Notes under the pieces: model-generated | What the model was told of the DNA's origin: nothing | What the model saw: only the letters and a program-made list of their open reading frames with translations | Database searches by the model: none | Assembly (NCBI GenBank): GCA_964034945.1 | Contig: OZ035962.1 | Location: 81,985,942-82,049,941, forward strand | DNA from: Chrysopilus asiliformis | Taxonomy: Eukaryota > Arthropoda > Insecta > Diptera > Rhagionidae | Direction: 5' to 3' | DNA length: 64,000 nt | In this document: piece by piece, positions 35,904 through 45,543 of the stretch | How the letters are laid out: each line of letters opens with the position of its first letter | How positions within the stretch are numbered: the first letter of the stretch is position 1 | Position numbers and translations under genes: made by a program

Positions 35904-36255
35904 AAGGAATACAACAGGATCAACATCAAGTGGATTGGGAATGGGAAAGGATTCCTCTAAAGGGAATTTATTACCGAAAAACAACAAACAGGCCATTTTG
36001 AATAATATCGCCCACAGCTATGAGCAGAGGAAGCACAGAAAACGAGTTTTACGACCCCCGAAGGATTGCCGTGTCGGACATTGGTCAGACTGGAGCCCGT
36101 GTAGCAAAACATGCGGAATTGGCGAAATGCACCGATACCGAAAAGTAATCAGATATGCGAAACGTGGCGGACGACCATGTCCACCGCTACAGGAATCAAA
36201 ATGGTGCGGATCAGCTAGAGATTGCCATACGGAATCTAATTATTTCAATTGGTAA
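35904..36255 (+). CDS. Spondin-family gene, TSR exon
   Basis: This exon encodes residues 267-383 after an intron of about 11 kb. The acceptor is ttatttacag (ag at 35902-35903). It starts with a Gly/Ser/Asn-rich stretch containing an N-glycosylation sequon (NTT), then a basic cluster RKHRKR (about 309-314) that resembles a proprotein-convertase site. A single thrombospondin type 1 repeat follows (about 321-371): DCRVGHWSDWSPCSKTCG, then the basic strand RYRKVIRY, KRGGRPCPPL and C..SARDC. The WSDWSPC motif (WxxWxxC) is the classic C-mannosylation and CSxTCG context. Six TSR cysteines are visible. The frame ends YFNW then TAA at 36253-36255. One C-terminal TSR matches the spondin-2 and M-spondin layout rather than multi-TSR F-spondin. 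The final Trp codon could instead be split by a donor after 36251 (see the exon at 38417). Confidence 0.92.
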
Positions 36256-37158
36256 ATTCAATTTTATCTCTATCTACTCAGAATATTCTACATGACTATA
36301 AGGATATTTGCACATATCAGATTGTAATAGACTTTCGAAGGTTTTTAGGGGAAATCCCTACGGCACACATTTATTAAGTTCCTAATTTATTTATGGTACT
36401 CATTTATGATTTAAATTTAGATAGAAAATTCCACATAAAGGAAACTCTTTATAAGAGGGTAGTACAGTGTTTTGCTAATTGTCCTTCTAAGGGAATTATG
36501 CAACGACGTTCTTTTATAAGGAAATATAATGTGGAATTAAAGTATTTTGTACAAATTTAAGATATCCAGAAAAAAAAATGCAGAAATCAATTTACTTACG
36601 TAACCTTACGGGATCTTACGTAACCTTACGGGATCTTCGAGTAAAAATGTCAAAATTTTGACTTTTGATTTATAACCAGTGACCTCAAAAACCCTCTGAT
36701 TCCAACATTCCCACGAAAAATGGGGAAAAAGGGTATTTGCGGTATCCTTACAGTACCTTCTGTTCAGAATTTTCAAATTCCAACATCAGATTCGTGATTA
36801 GGGATTCTTAAAAGCCATTAGATATATTTTTTTAAGAAAAAAAAACCGAAAAAAGAATATTCGATAAGCGGATATATGTAGAGTTTTATGGAAGTCTTTG
36901 TTTGTAATGGTATCTTTCCATCAAAAAAAAATTTGATATGCAAAATCTGATATTTTGTACAAAATCTACGATTCTGTGCAGAAGAACCAAATATTAGTTT
37001 ATATAAAAATATGATTTTTTTACGAAATCTGAAATATCTCGATAACGGTAAAAGTTGTCGATTTACAGTAAAATTGAAGAGAATTTTAATATCTTAACGG
37101 ATAACAGAAAAACAAAATTGTGAAAAATATTATTTTCTTCAGTTCATTTCATATGAAA
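36256..37158. other. Post-stop or intronic DNA of the spondin gene
   Basis: 'cttacgtaaccttacgggat' is duplicated at 36596-36635; 36940-37120 has 'tatctcgataacggtaaa'-type wording shared with other repeats. 3' UTR if the TAA at 36253 is used, intron if the 38417 exon is used. Confidence 0.45.
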
Positions 37159-37159
37159 A

Positions 37160-37481
37160 AAGATGTGGGTAAAGTCATCTCGAAACTTAGTTTTCCCTCT
37201 ATGTTACTGTTTCGCGGGGAAACTACTGAACCGATTGGCCTGAAATTTGGCATAGATGTTCGTCGGGGGTCCAGCCCCAACATAGACCCATGAAAAAGTA
37301 GCCCGAGATGTGGGGGAGTAAGGGGAGGGTGTAAAGTGATCTCGAAACTTAGCTCTTCCTGTATGTTACCCTTTCGCGGGGAAACTATCGAGCCGATTGG
37401 CTTGAAGTTTAGCTCCAACATAGACCATAAAAAAAAAATTTGAAAAAACTTAATCCGGCAACGACGGGTATGCAAGCTAGT
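37160..37481 (+). mobile_element. Helitron-like 3' end (two tandem partial units)
   Basis: Two related blocks ('tcgaaacttag...ttcgcggggaaact...ccgattggc') lie in tandem at 37180-37290 and 37340-37480. The second ends with the hairpin CCGGCAACGACGG (stem CCG/CGG) followed by GTATGCAAGCTAG|T. A short hairpin, about 10 nt spacer and CTRR (here CTAG, 37477-37480) before T is the expected Helitron 3' terminus. No Rep/helicase coding. The same end occurs at 41513. Confidence 0.6.
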
Positions 37482-37499
37482 ACTCTATATGATGACAGA

Positions 37500-38390
37500 C
37501 AAAATGATTATTTAGAAAAATCCATTTGTATAAGAGAGGGGAAAGGAGTGGTTCTATTGGTTTTAATGTTTGGAACGGTTATCTAAAATAATATTTTAAA
37601 CAGATTTTACCTTAATAAATTTTTCAATACCGCTTTCGAGAAAATAGAATAAAAAGTATTCAATTTGTATGGGAGGAGGGAGTGGTCCAACTGGATTTTG
37701 ATGTACGGATAAGTTAAGTAAAATCATATTCTAAACACATTTCATCTTTATAAATTTTTCGATATGTTGCACAGTTATCGAGAAAACAGATAAAAAGTAT
37801 TCCATTTGTATGCACTCAGAAAAATTGAGGCTAACTCGACGACCTACATACGGCGTAATTGGCGCGCGTTCGCCTGCATGTGGGCAAGTAAAACTGAGTT
37901 GACCTGTGGTCGGAGAAATTCCGAAATTAAGCCACCAGCAGGTGAAGTAGGGCATTGGGAGCTGCACGAGTTGACCTTAGACAGGTTAACTCTGACCGCT
38001 AGCTGGCTTACAGACACCTCTGTAAGGTCAGAGTTAACCTGACAAAAAGTTGACCTGGACATTTTTCTGAGTGTGGGAACGGAAAAAACAGTGGTGCGAT
38101 TGTATTTTGATGTATGGAACGGTTATGTAAAATCACATTCTAAATAAATTTTACCTTCATAAGTATTTCAAAACGAATTACCGTTTTCGAGAAAATTGTA
38201 AAAAAAACTGGTTCGGTTGTATGAGGAAGGGGGGTCCAATTTTGTCCCTTTAAGAATTTACCCTTACCATTTACGAGAAATACTACAGTAAAAAATTTCA
38301 AGTCTCTAGCTCAATCCTTTCGAAAGTTATGGTGTTCAAGTACTGACAAACAGACAGAAAGACGGACAAATCTTGTGTTTAAAAAAATAT
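37500..38390 (+). repeat. Tandem R1-related repeat blocks, interrupted by a MITE
   Basis: Three successive copies of the block 'ttttgatgtatggaacggttatgtaaaatc...ttaccttaataaatttttcaatac...cgttttcgagaaaa...gtatgggaggaggg' are followed by 'tttcaagtctctagctcaatcctttcgaaag' and a CAGACAGAAAGACGGACAAA tract at 38350-38370. The second block is interrupted at 37813-38073. Confidence 0.65.
37813..38073. mobile_element. MITE with CACTCAGAAAAAT TIR inside the R1-related repeat
   Basis: The ends CACTCAGAAAAAT and ATTTTTCTGAGTG are perfect inverted repeats, with TG on both sides; removing the element and one TG restores the repeat wording 'gtatgggaa'. Internal hairpin of AGGTTAACTCTGACC/GGTCAGAGTTAACCT. 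261 bp. ORFs crossing it on both strands are artefacts. Confidence 0.78.
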
Positions 38391-38416
38391 TTTAAACGTA
38401 CTCTTTCTCGTTTCAG

Positions 38417-38432
38417 GTCAAATTCATCGTGA
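38417..38432 (+). CDS. Candidate alternative terminal coding exon of the spondin gene
   Basis: If the TSR exon is spliced at TG|GTAAAT (after 36251) to the acceptor ctctttctcgtttcag (ending 38416), the Trp codon is rebuilt exactly and the protein continues SNSS before TGA at 38430-38432. Unspliced RNA stops at TAA immediately after the same Trp. Both products therefore share everything up to YFNW. The acceptor has a strong pyrimidine tract, and the sequence beyond it is AT-rich, repeat-poor and UTR-like, which supports a real terminal exon. Splice usage cannot be proved from sequence alone. Confidence 0.55.
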
Positions 38433-40170
38433 GCAATGTCAATGCGCCAATAGAATTTTAAGTACAGCAACAATCAGATTTAAAATTTAATTTAGAATTT
38501 AAACCAAAAGTAATACATAACCAAAAGCAAAACTAATCAAAATCATTTTGAAAAAAAAAATAAGAAAACCAAATGTCAAAGATGTCGTTTCTGACTCTAA
38601 AAGCTCAAAAGGAAAAATGTCAACAGGACACCGGCGACATGCAAAACTCTTGGGGAAAATTCATTTAAGACTATCTGCCCCCAGAAATCAATAAAGTCTA
38701 GTTTTAAATTAAAGAAAAATCTAGATCTGACAAAATGTGGCACAGTTGGACGGAAATGGATAAATAATTACAAAAGTGAACATATTAAAAATAATAATTC
38801 GAACGATGTTTAAAAGAAATCAATACAAAGTAAAATTTGATAATTTTTAAACAGACATTTGACAATATATCGATTGCGTTTTTTCTTTAAATTCGAATCA
38901 ACAGACAAAAGAAATTAAATTGGAGGAAAAACCAGAAGAAATTTTCATTTAATACTCACGAGTACATGAAAATTATTTTGTAGAAGATATAAAATATTGA
39001 AAAAGAAAATTTATAAAATTAAATTAATGCGATTTTTAATTTTTAACAAAGCAAACATTTAAAGTAATAATAATGACTCTAATTGTAATATAAACATATA
39101 AATAAAAAAAATGTAGTTATATTTGTACTGAGTACATTATAAATGAAATAAAACTTTAATAAAAATATTTTCATAAATCGACTATGAAAAGCTGAAAACA
39201 AGAAAAAATGTTGTTTGTCTTTAACTTCATAGTTTTACACAATTACAGATGAATTAATCAATTAAAGGTGAAAAGCGATTTAAATGAACTGAAATTTAAT
39301 GTCTTGTACAAATAAAAAAAACACATTGAAAGAATGTTAGGATAAATAGGATGGCAAAAAATAATGAAAATAACTATAAAATTATTCCACTTTGACTTTC
39401 ATACTATGACTGTGTTTTTTTTTATATTTGTTCTAAACCGTTTACTAATAGATTACCAACAAATATTTTTTGTCTATTGAAAATAGTTTTTACCCAACTC
39501 GAAATGTCCTTTTTGGAATAAATATCTTTCACTGAAAATTACACTTAATTGGTATTCTTTAAAATAAACTAGATTTCACCTAATTTTAAAATTCCAAAAT
39601 ATCGTTAGTCCCAAAATTTTATCCTCGGCATCAAATTTTCAGAAAAATCTTACAAATATATTGAAAACGTTTTGAATAAATACCTCTAACAACCCTTCCG
39701 TTCAAAAAAAATAAATATTGTCTATAAAACAAAGAAATATCATATTTTCTTCCTAATACAAATAAGAAAACCATAAGAAGTTCGTTTTAAATGAGTGAAA
39801 AAAAAATACTTGTAAAATAAAGCAGAAAAATCTTCAATTATTCTTTATATAATCCATCAAATAAAATATATTTCTTCAAATAAAACCTTATGAACAAAAA
39901 ATATAATATAAATAAGGAAATTTAAAAAAAAAACAATCTAATATATAAAATGCTTTTATAGTTTATGTAAAACAATTTTAAGGAGGTATGAAAAAAGATA
40001 AATGAATAAATAAAAAAAAAAGAATAAATTTATAGATATATATAAAAAGGGTTAATGTAATGTAAAAGAAAAACAGTTACATATGATGTATAAATAAGTA
40101 TAAAATAAGTAGAAGTATCGAAGTTAATGTATAGTTTTTTAATAAACACATTTTAACAAAAAATGGTCAA
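38433..40170 (+). other. Probable 3' UTR and polyadenylation region of the spondin gene
   Basis: Very AT-rich, with no dispersed repeats recognised, unlike the DNA on either side. AATAAA hexamers occur at 39147-39152 and 39158-39163 (ATAAA-rich cluster), many others lie scattered between, and a clear one is at 40141-40146. The region follows the candidate terminal exon and ends just before the microsatellite block. Assignment as 3' UTR is inferred from position and composition. Confidence 0.45.
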
Positions 40171-40382
40171 GAAATTTTATTTTATAGTCCAATTAACAAA
40201 ATATGTCGTAACTTGGTCGCAGCGCTAGACCTTGTGGACGCGGCACCTCGCCACAAACTTGTAAGGAAAGTGGTGATCAAGTGGGAGAAGGTTTTTTTTT
40301 TATTTCTGTCTCATTTTTCGGTTCCTTTCCTGTTTATCTAGTACTTTCTTTCTTTATATGAGTTTCCTGTCTGTTTTTCTAT

Positions 40383-41055
40383 TTGTCTCTCTTTCTGTCT
40401 CTCTGTCTCTCTGTCTCTCTGTCTCTCTGTCTCTCTGTCTCTCTGTCTCTCTGTCTCTCTGTCTCTCTGTCTCTCTGTCTCTCTGTCTCTCTGTCTCTCT
40501 GTCTCTCTGTCTCTCTGTCTCTCTGTCTCTCTGTCTCTCTGTCTCTCTGTCTCTCTGTCTCTCTGTCTCTCTGTCTCTCTGTCTCTCTGTCTCTCTGTCT
40601 CTCTGTCTCTCTGTCTCTCTGTCTCTCTGTCTCTCTGTCTCTCTGTCTCTCTGTCTCTCTGTCTCTCTGTCTCTCTGTCTCTCTGTCTCTCTGTCTCTCT
40701 GTCTCTCTGTCTCTCTGTCTCTCTGTCTCTCTGTCTCTCTGTCTCTCTGTCTCTCTGTCTCTCTGTCTCTCTGTCTCTCTGTCTCTCTGTCTCTCTGTCT
40801 CTCTGTCTCTCTGTCTCTCTGTCTCTCTGTCTCTCTGTCTCTCTGTGTCTCTGTCTCTCTGTCTCTCTGTCTCTCTGTCTCTCTGTCTCTCTGTCTCTCT
40901 GTCTCTCTGTCTCTCTGTCTCTCTGTCTCTCTGTCTCTCTGTCTCTCTTTCTTTCTGTCCGTTTGTCTTTCTGTTTTTTTGTCTTTCTGTCCGTTTGTCT
41001 TTCCATATATCTGTCTTTCTGTCTTTCTGTTTATCTTTCTGTCTGTCTGTTTTTA
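40383..41055 (+). repeat. (CTCTCTGT)n tandem array with degenerate CTTTCTGT tail
   Basis: About 70 nearly perfect 8 bp units from about 40392 to 40946, with a single visible variant near 40841 (CTGTGTCT). It decays to CTTTCTGTCCGTTTGTCTTT-type units until 41055. All three + frames (SLSLCLSV) and the reverse frame (TERQRDRE) are open only because the unit lacks stops. Confidence 0.95.
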
Positions 41056-41116
41056 AACAAATTCAAGCCATTGCACTGCTTGTCGTATTTTATTTAAACT
41101 CAAGTCTTCCAAAAAA

Positions 41117-41290
41117 TTGTACAGTAGAGTAACTCTTAAGTGCAACATGCAAAACACGTATAATTGCACATAAAATTTGTGTCATGATGATTTTTAAGCA
41201 TTTCTCATACAAATATATTTGGCTAAATGCAACACGGATAATTGCATCAATTTTCAAGTTCGCAAATGTCAAAATTACAATAAATTCTAA
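41117..41290. mobile_element. Partial pogo-like MITE end
   Basis: TACAGTAGAGTAACTCTTAA then GTGCAACATGC resembles the TIR of the complete small element at 60848-61013 (CAGTAGAGCAC...). The internal 'aattgcacataaaa' and 'acacggataattgcat' blocks are shared as well. The right end is not found. Confidence 0.5.
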
Positions 41291-41384
41291 ACGTGTGACA
41301 TCTGCATAAATGAAATATAATTACATATGCACCACAAAAGAAATGCACACCACACTCAATTTCACCAATTTTGCACACTGCTAT

Positions 41385-41514
41385 TGATTTCGAAACTTAG
41401 TTTTTGCGCTATGTTACACTTTCGCGGGGAAACTACCGAGCCGATTGGCCTGAAGTTTAGCTCCAACATAGACTTGAAAAAACTTAACCCGCAACGACGG
41501 GTATGCAAGCTAGT
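41385..41514 (+). mobile_element. Helitron-like 3' end, second copy
   Basis: 'tttcgcggggaaactaccgagccgattggcctgaagtttagctccaacatagac' wording, then the hairpin CCCGCAACGACGGG, spacer TATGCAAG and CTAG (41510-41513) before T. It matches the unit ending at 37481 closely. 5' end not identified. Confidence 0.6.
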
Positions 41515-41919
41515 TTAAAATATTTGGCCAGAAAACTTTTCAATGTGAGATTTCGTTTTGATTACTGACTACTGACAGCTTTTTTTCGAACTTTTTTGTC
41601 CAATAAATTAGAAATGTTTTGGAAAATGCTGTCTCACCGAAACTTTTTTTTTGTCAGGACATGAAAATAGGTGAAATTTATGTCTAAAATATAGAAAAGT
41701 TGCAGTAAATTAGAGGAAATCTGTTTTCCTAATGAGTTTTATGGCGTTTTCGATTCCCTTGCTCTTTTTGTTGCAAAATTGCTTGATCTAAAATTTAAAT
41801 CGAATAGAAAATTTTAAGAAATTTTTCTAACTAATTGTATTGAATGCAGTAGGCAATCTTCGACTACAGAGTACAGCATGCTCTAAATCTGTGAGACGAA
41901 TTCGCCATTACACATCAAT

Positions 41920-44900
41920 TTTTACTTTCTTCTACGGAGTATAATAAAGTATTGTATTCATGAAAAATTTCGACCTCTTAATTTTGCCTAAAAAACATAT
42001 CCCGATCACTCCTGAGTCGATTGGAGTCATATTTAAAAAATGTCTTTCTGTCTGTCAGTCTGTCAGTCTGTCAGTCTGTCAGTCTGTCAGTCTGTCAGTC
42101 TGTCAGTCTGTCAGTCTGTCAGTCTGTCAGTCTGTCAGTCTGTCAGTCTGTCAGTCTGTCACTCTGTCAGTCTGTCAGTCTGTCAGTCTGTCAGTCTGTC
42201 AGTCTGTCAGTCTGTCAGTCTGTCAGTCTGTCAGTCTGTCAGTCTGTCAGTCTGTCAGTCTGTCAGTCTGTCAGTCTGTCAGTCTGTCAGTCTGTCAGTC
42301 TGTCAGTCTGTCAGTCTGTCAGTCTGTCAGTCTGTCAGTCTGTCAGTCTGTCAGTCTGTCAGTCTGTCAGTCTGTCAGTCTGTCAGTCTGTCAGTCTGTC
42401 AGTCTGTCAGTCTGTCAGTCTGTCAGTCTGTCAGTCTGTCAGTCTGTCAGTCTGTCAGTCTGTCAGTCTGTCAGTCTGTCAGTCTGTCAGTCTGTCAGTC
42501 TGTCAGTCTGTCAGTCTGTCAGTCTGTCAGTCTGTCAGTCTGTCAGTCTGTCAGTCTGTCAGTCTGTCAGTCTGTCAGTCTGTCAGTCTGTCAGTCTGTC
42601 AGTCTGTCAGTCTGTCAGTCTGTCAGTCTGTCAGTCTGTCAGTCTGTCAGTCTGTCAGTCTGTCAGTCTGTCAGCCTGTCAGTCTGTCAGTCTGTCAGTC
42701 TGTCAGTCTGTCAGTCTGTCAGTCTGTCAGTCTGTCAGTCTGTCAGTCTGTCAGTCTGTCAGTCTGTCAGTCTGTCAGTCTGTCAGTCTGTCAGTCTGTC
42801 AGTCTGTCAGTCTGTCAGTCTGTCAGTCTGTCAGTCTGTCAGTCTGTCAGTCTGTCAGTCTGTCAGTCTGTCAGTCTGTCAGTCTGTCAGTCTGTCAGTC
42901 TGTCAGTCTGTCAGTCTGTCAGTCTGTCAGTCTGTCAGTCTGTCAGTCTGTCAGTCTGTCAGTCTGTCAGTCTGTCAGTCTGTCAGTCTGTCAGTCTGTC
43001 AGTCTGTCAGTCTGTCAGTCTGTCAGTCTGTCAGTCTGTCAGTCTGTCAGTCTGTCAGTCTGTCAGTCTGTCAGTCTGTCAGTCTGTCAGTCTGTCAGTC
43101 TGTCAGTCTGTCAGTCTGTCAGTCTGTCAGTCTGTCAGTCTGTCAGTCTGTCAGTCTGTCAGTCTGTCAGTCTGTCAGTCTGTCAGTCTGTCAGTCTGTC
43201 AGTCTGTCAGTCTGTCAGTCTGTCAGTCTGTCAGTCTGTCAGTCTGTCAGTCTGTCAGTCTGTCAGTCTGTCAGTCTGTCAGTCTGTCAGTCTGTCAGTC
43301 TGTCAGTCTGTCAGTCTGTCAGTCTGTCAGTCTGTCAGTCTGTCAGTCTGTCAGTCTGTCAGTCTGTCAGTCTGTCAGTCTGTCAGTCTGTCAGTCTGTC
43401 AGTCTGTCAGTCTGTCAGTCTGTCAGTCTGTCAGTCTGTCAGTCTGTCAGTCTGTCAGTCTGTCAGTCTGTCAGTCTGTCAGTCTGTCAGTCTGTCAGTC
43501 TGTCAGTCTGTCAGTCTGTCAGTCTGTCAGTCTGTCAGTCTGTCAGTCTGTCAGTCTGTCAGTCTGTCAGTCTGTCAGTCTGTCAGTCTGTCAGTCTGTC
43601 AGTCTGTCAGTCTGTCAGTCTGTCAGTCTGTCAGTCTGTCAGTCTGTCAGTCTGTCAGTCTGTCAGTCTGTCAGTCTGTCAGTCTGTCAGTCTGTCAGTC
43701 TGTCAGTCTGTCAGTCTGTCAGTCTGTCAGTCTGTCAGTCTGTCAGTCTGTCAGTCTGTCAGTCTGTCAGTCTGTCAGTCTGTCAGTCTGTCAGTCTGTC
43801 AGTCTGTCAGTCTGTCAGTCTGTCAGTCTGTCAGTCTGTCAGTCTGTCAGTCTGTCAGTCTGTCAGTCTGTCAGTCTGTCAGTCTGTCAGTCTGTCAGTC
43901 TGTCAGTCTGTCAGTCTGTCAGTCTGTCAGTCTGTCAGTCTGTCAGTCTGTCAGTCTGTCAGTCTGTCAGTCTGTCAGTCTGTCAGTCTGTCAGTCTGTC
44001 AGTCTGTCAGTCTGTCAGTCTGTCAGTCTGTCAGTCTGTCAGTCTGTCAGTCTGTCAGTCTGTCAGTCTGTCAGTCTGTCAGTCTGTCAGTCTGTCAGTC
44101 TGTCAGTCTGTCAGTCTGTCAGTCTGTCAGTCTGTCAGTCTGTCAGTCTGTCAGTCTGTCAGTCTGTCAGTCTGTCAGTCTGTCAGTCTGTCAGTCTGTC
44201 AGTCTGTCAGTCTGTCAGTCTGTCAGTCTGTCAGTCTGTCAGTCTGTCAGTCTGTCAGTCTGTCAGTCTGTCAGTCTGTCAGTCTGTCAGTCTGTCAGTC
44301 TGTCAGTCTGTCAGTCTGTCAGTCTGTCAGTCTGTCAGTCTGTCAGTCTGTCAGTCTGTCAGTCTGTCAGTCTGTCAGTCTGTCAGTCTGTCAGTCTGTC
44401 AGTCTGTCAGTCTGTCAGTCTGTCAGTCTGTCAGTCTGTCAGTCTGTCAGTCTGTCAGTCTGTCAGTCTGTCAGTCTGTCAGTCTGTCAGTCTGTCAGTC
44501 TGTCAGTCTGTCAGTCTGTCAGTCTGTCAGTCTGTCAGTCTGTCAGTCTGTCAGTCTGTCAGTCTGTCAGTCTGTCAGTCTGTCAGTCTGTCAGTCTGTC
44601 AGTCTGTCAGTCTGTCAGTCTGTCAGTCTGTCAGTCTGTCAGTCTGTCAGTCTGTCAGTCTGTCAGTCTGTCAGTCTGTCAGTCTGTCAGTCTGTCAGTC
44701 TGTCAGTCTGTCAGTCTGTCAGTCTGTCTGTCAGTCTGTCTGTCAGTCTGTCTGTCAGTCTGTCTGTCAGTCTGTCTGTCAGTCTGTCTGTCAGTCTGTC
44801 TGTCAGTCTGTGTACAAGATTTCTCAAAAACTAATAGAGCTAGCGCCATGAAATTTTATAGGCATGTTGGGTTCTGAAATGGGACGATCCTATCAACTTT

Positions 44901-45543
44901 TGGTGGAAATCCGTTAACCGGAAGTATCCAAAATGGCGGTTTTTCAAAAATCGCAATTTCGTTTTTCTCGATTTACTCCCAAACTACTCGTTTTTTAGTG
45001 GCCTTAAGTATGACAAAACTTGGAGAAAATAAAATTTCCCACACTTTTGTCTTTAGCTATAACTCGATATCTCCACCTGTTATCGAGATAAACCGTTATT
45101 TCCAAAAAAAAACACTTTTTTGCGATTATCTCGAAAACTAACGGGTTTTTGCTGACTGAATGTATGAAGTGAATTAATGAGAATGGCATTCTGCACAATT
45201 TTGTTTCTTACCGTTATCCGTTATCTTTTACCGTTATTGAGATATTTTCATTATTAAATCATATGTTTGCGAATAATTTGCAAACTAACGGTTTTTCGAC
45301 AAATCAGTTAAAAGAATAATTAAAAATGTTAACATTTTCTACATTTTTGCCATTTACCGTAAATTGATATCTTTTACAGTTCTCAAGTTATCTCAAATTT
45401 TGTACGTTTTTGATATTTTTGAATAAACCAAGAATTTATTGGGAGGTCGTCTTAGGTTGACAACGCGACAGGGCTCTAGCGTAAATTGCACAGGGTCGTA
45501 GATTTTGTAGAAGAAAGTTTTGTGTTGACCACAACTGATATTT
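41920..45543 (+). repeat. R2-family repeat carrying a giant internal GTCY array
   Basis: The left part has the R2 start (TTTACTTTCT...ACGGAGTATAATAAAGTATTGTATTCATG, in two halves), the middle is the CAGTCTGT array, and the right part has 'tttctcaaaaactaatagagctagcgccatgaaattt', several 'ttatcgagataaaccgtta' blocks and the R2 3' end 'gaagaaagttttgtgttgaccacaactgatatt'. The order matches the other R2 copies, where the same position holds only a 10-20 bp GTCTGTC tract. Confidence 0.65.
42042..44811 (+). repeat. (CAGTCTGT)n tandem array, about 2.7 kb
   Basis: About 330 copies of the 8-mer with only two substitutions noticed (CACTCTGT at about 42160, CAGCCTGT at about 42673), ending in eight 12-mers CAGTCTGTCTGT from about 44723. 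The three overlapping + ORFs of 937-963 codons (SVCQSVSL repeats) follow from a stop-free unit whose length is not a multiple of 3. There is no sign of selection on any one frame, so I do not call a gene. Confidence 0.97.

Noticed and set aside
40338..41132. ORFs of 222-249 codons on both strands
   Set aside because: Products of the (CTCTCTGT)n array; both strands are open because the unit has no stop codons.
42042..44811. CRISPR-like or spacer-containing array
   Set aside because: Pure head-to-tail 8-mers with no spacers, in a eukaryotic intergenic context.
41960..44877. Three overlapping ORFs of more than 930 codons (SVCQSVSL repeats)
   Set aside because: An 8 bp stop-free unit is open in all three frames and gives the same octapeptide in each. 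No start context, domain or frame preference; it is a satellite.
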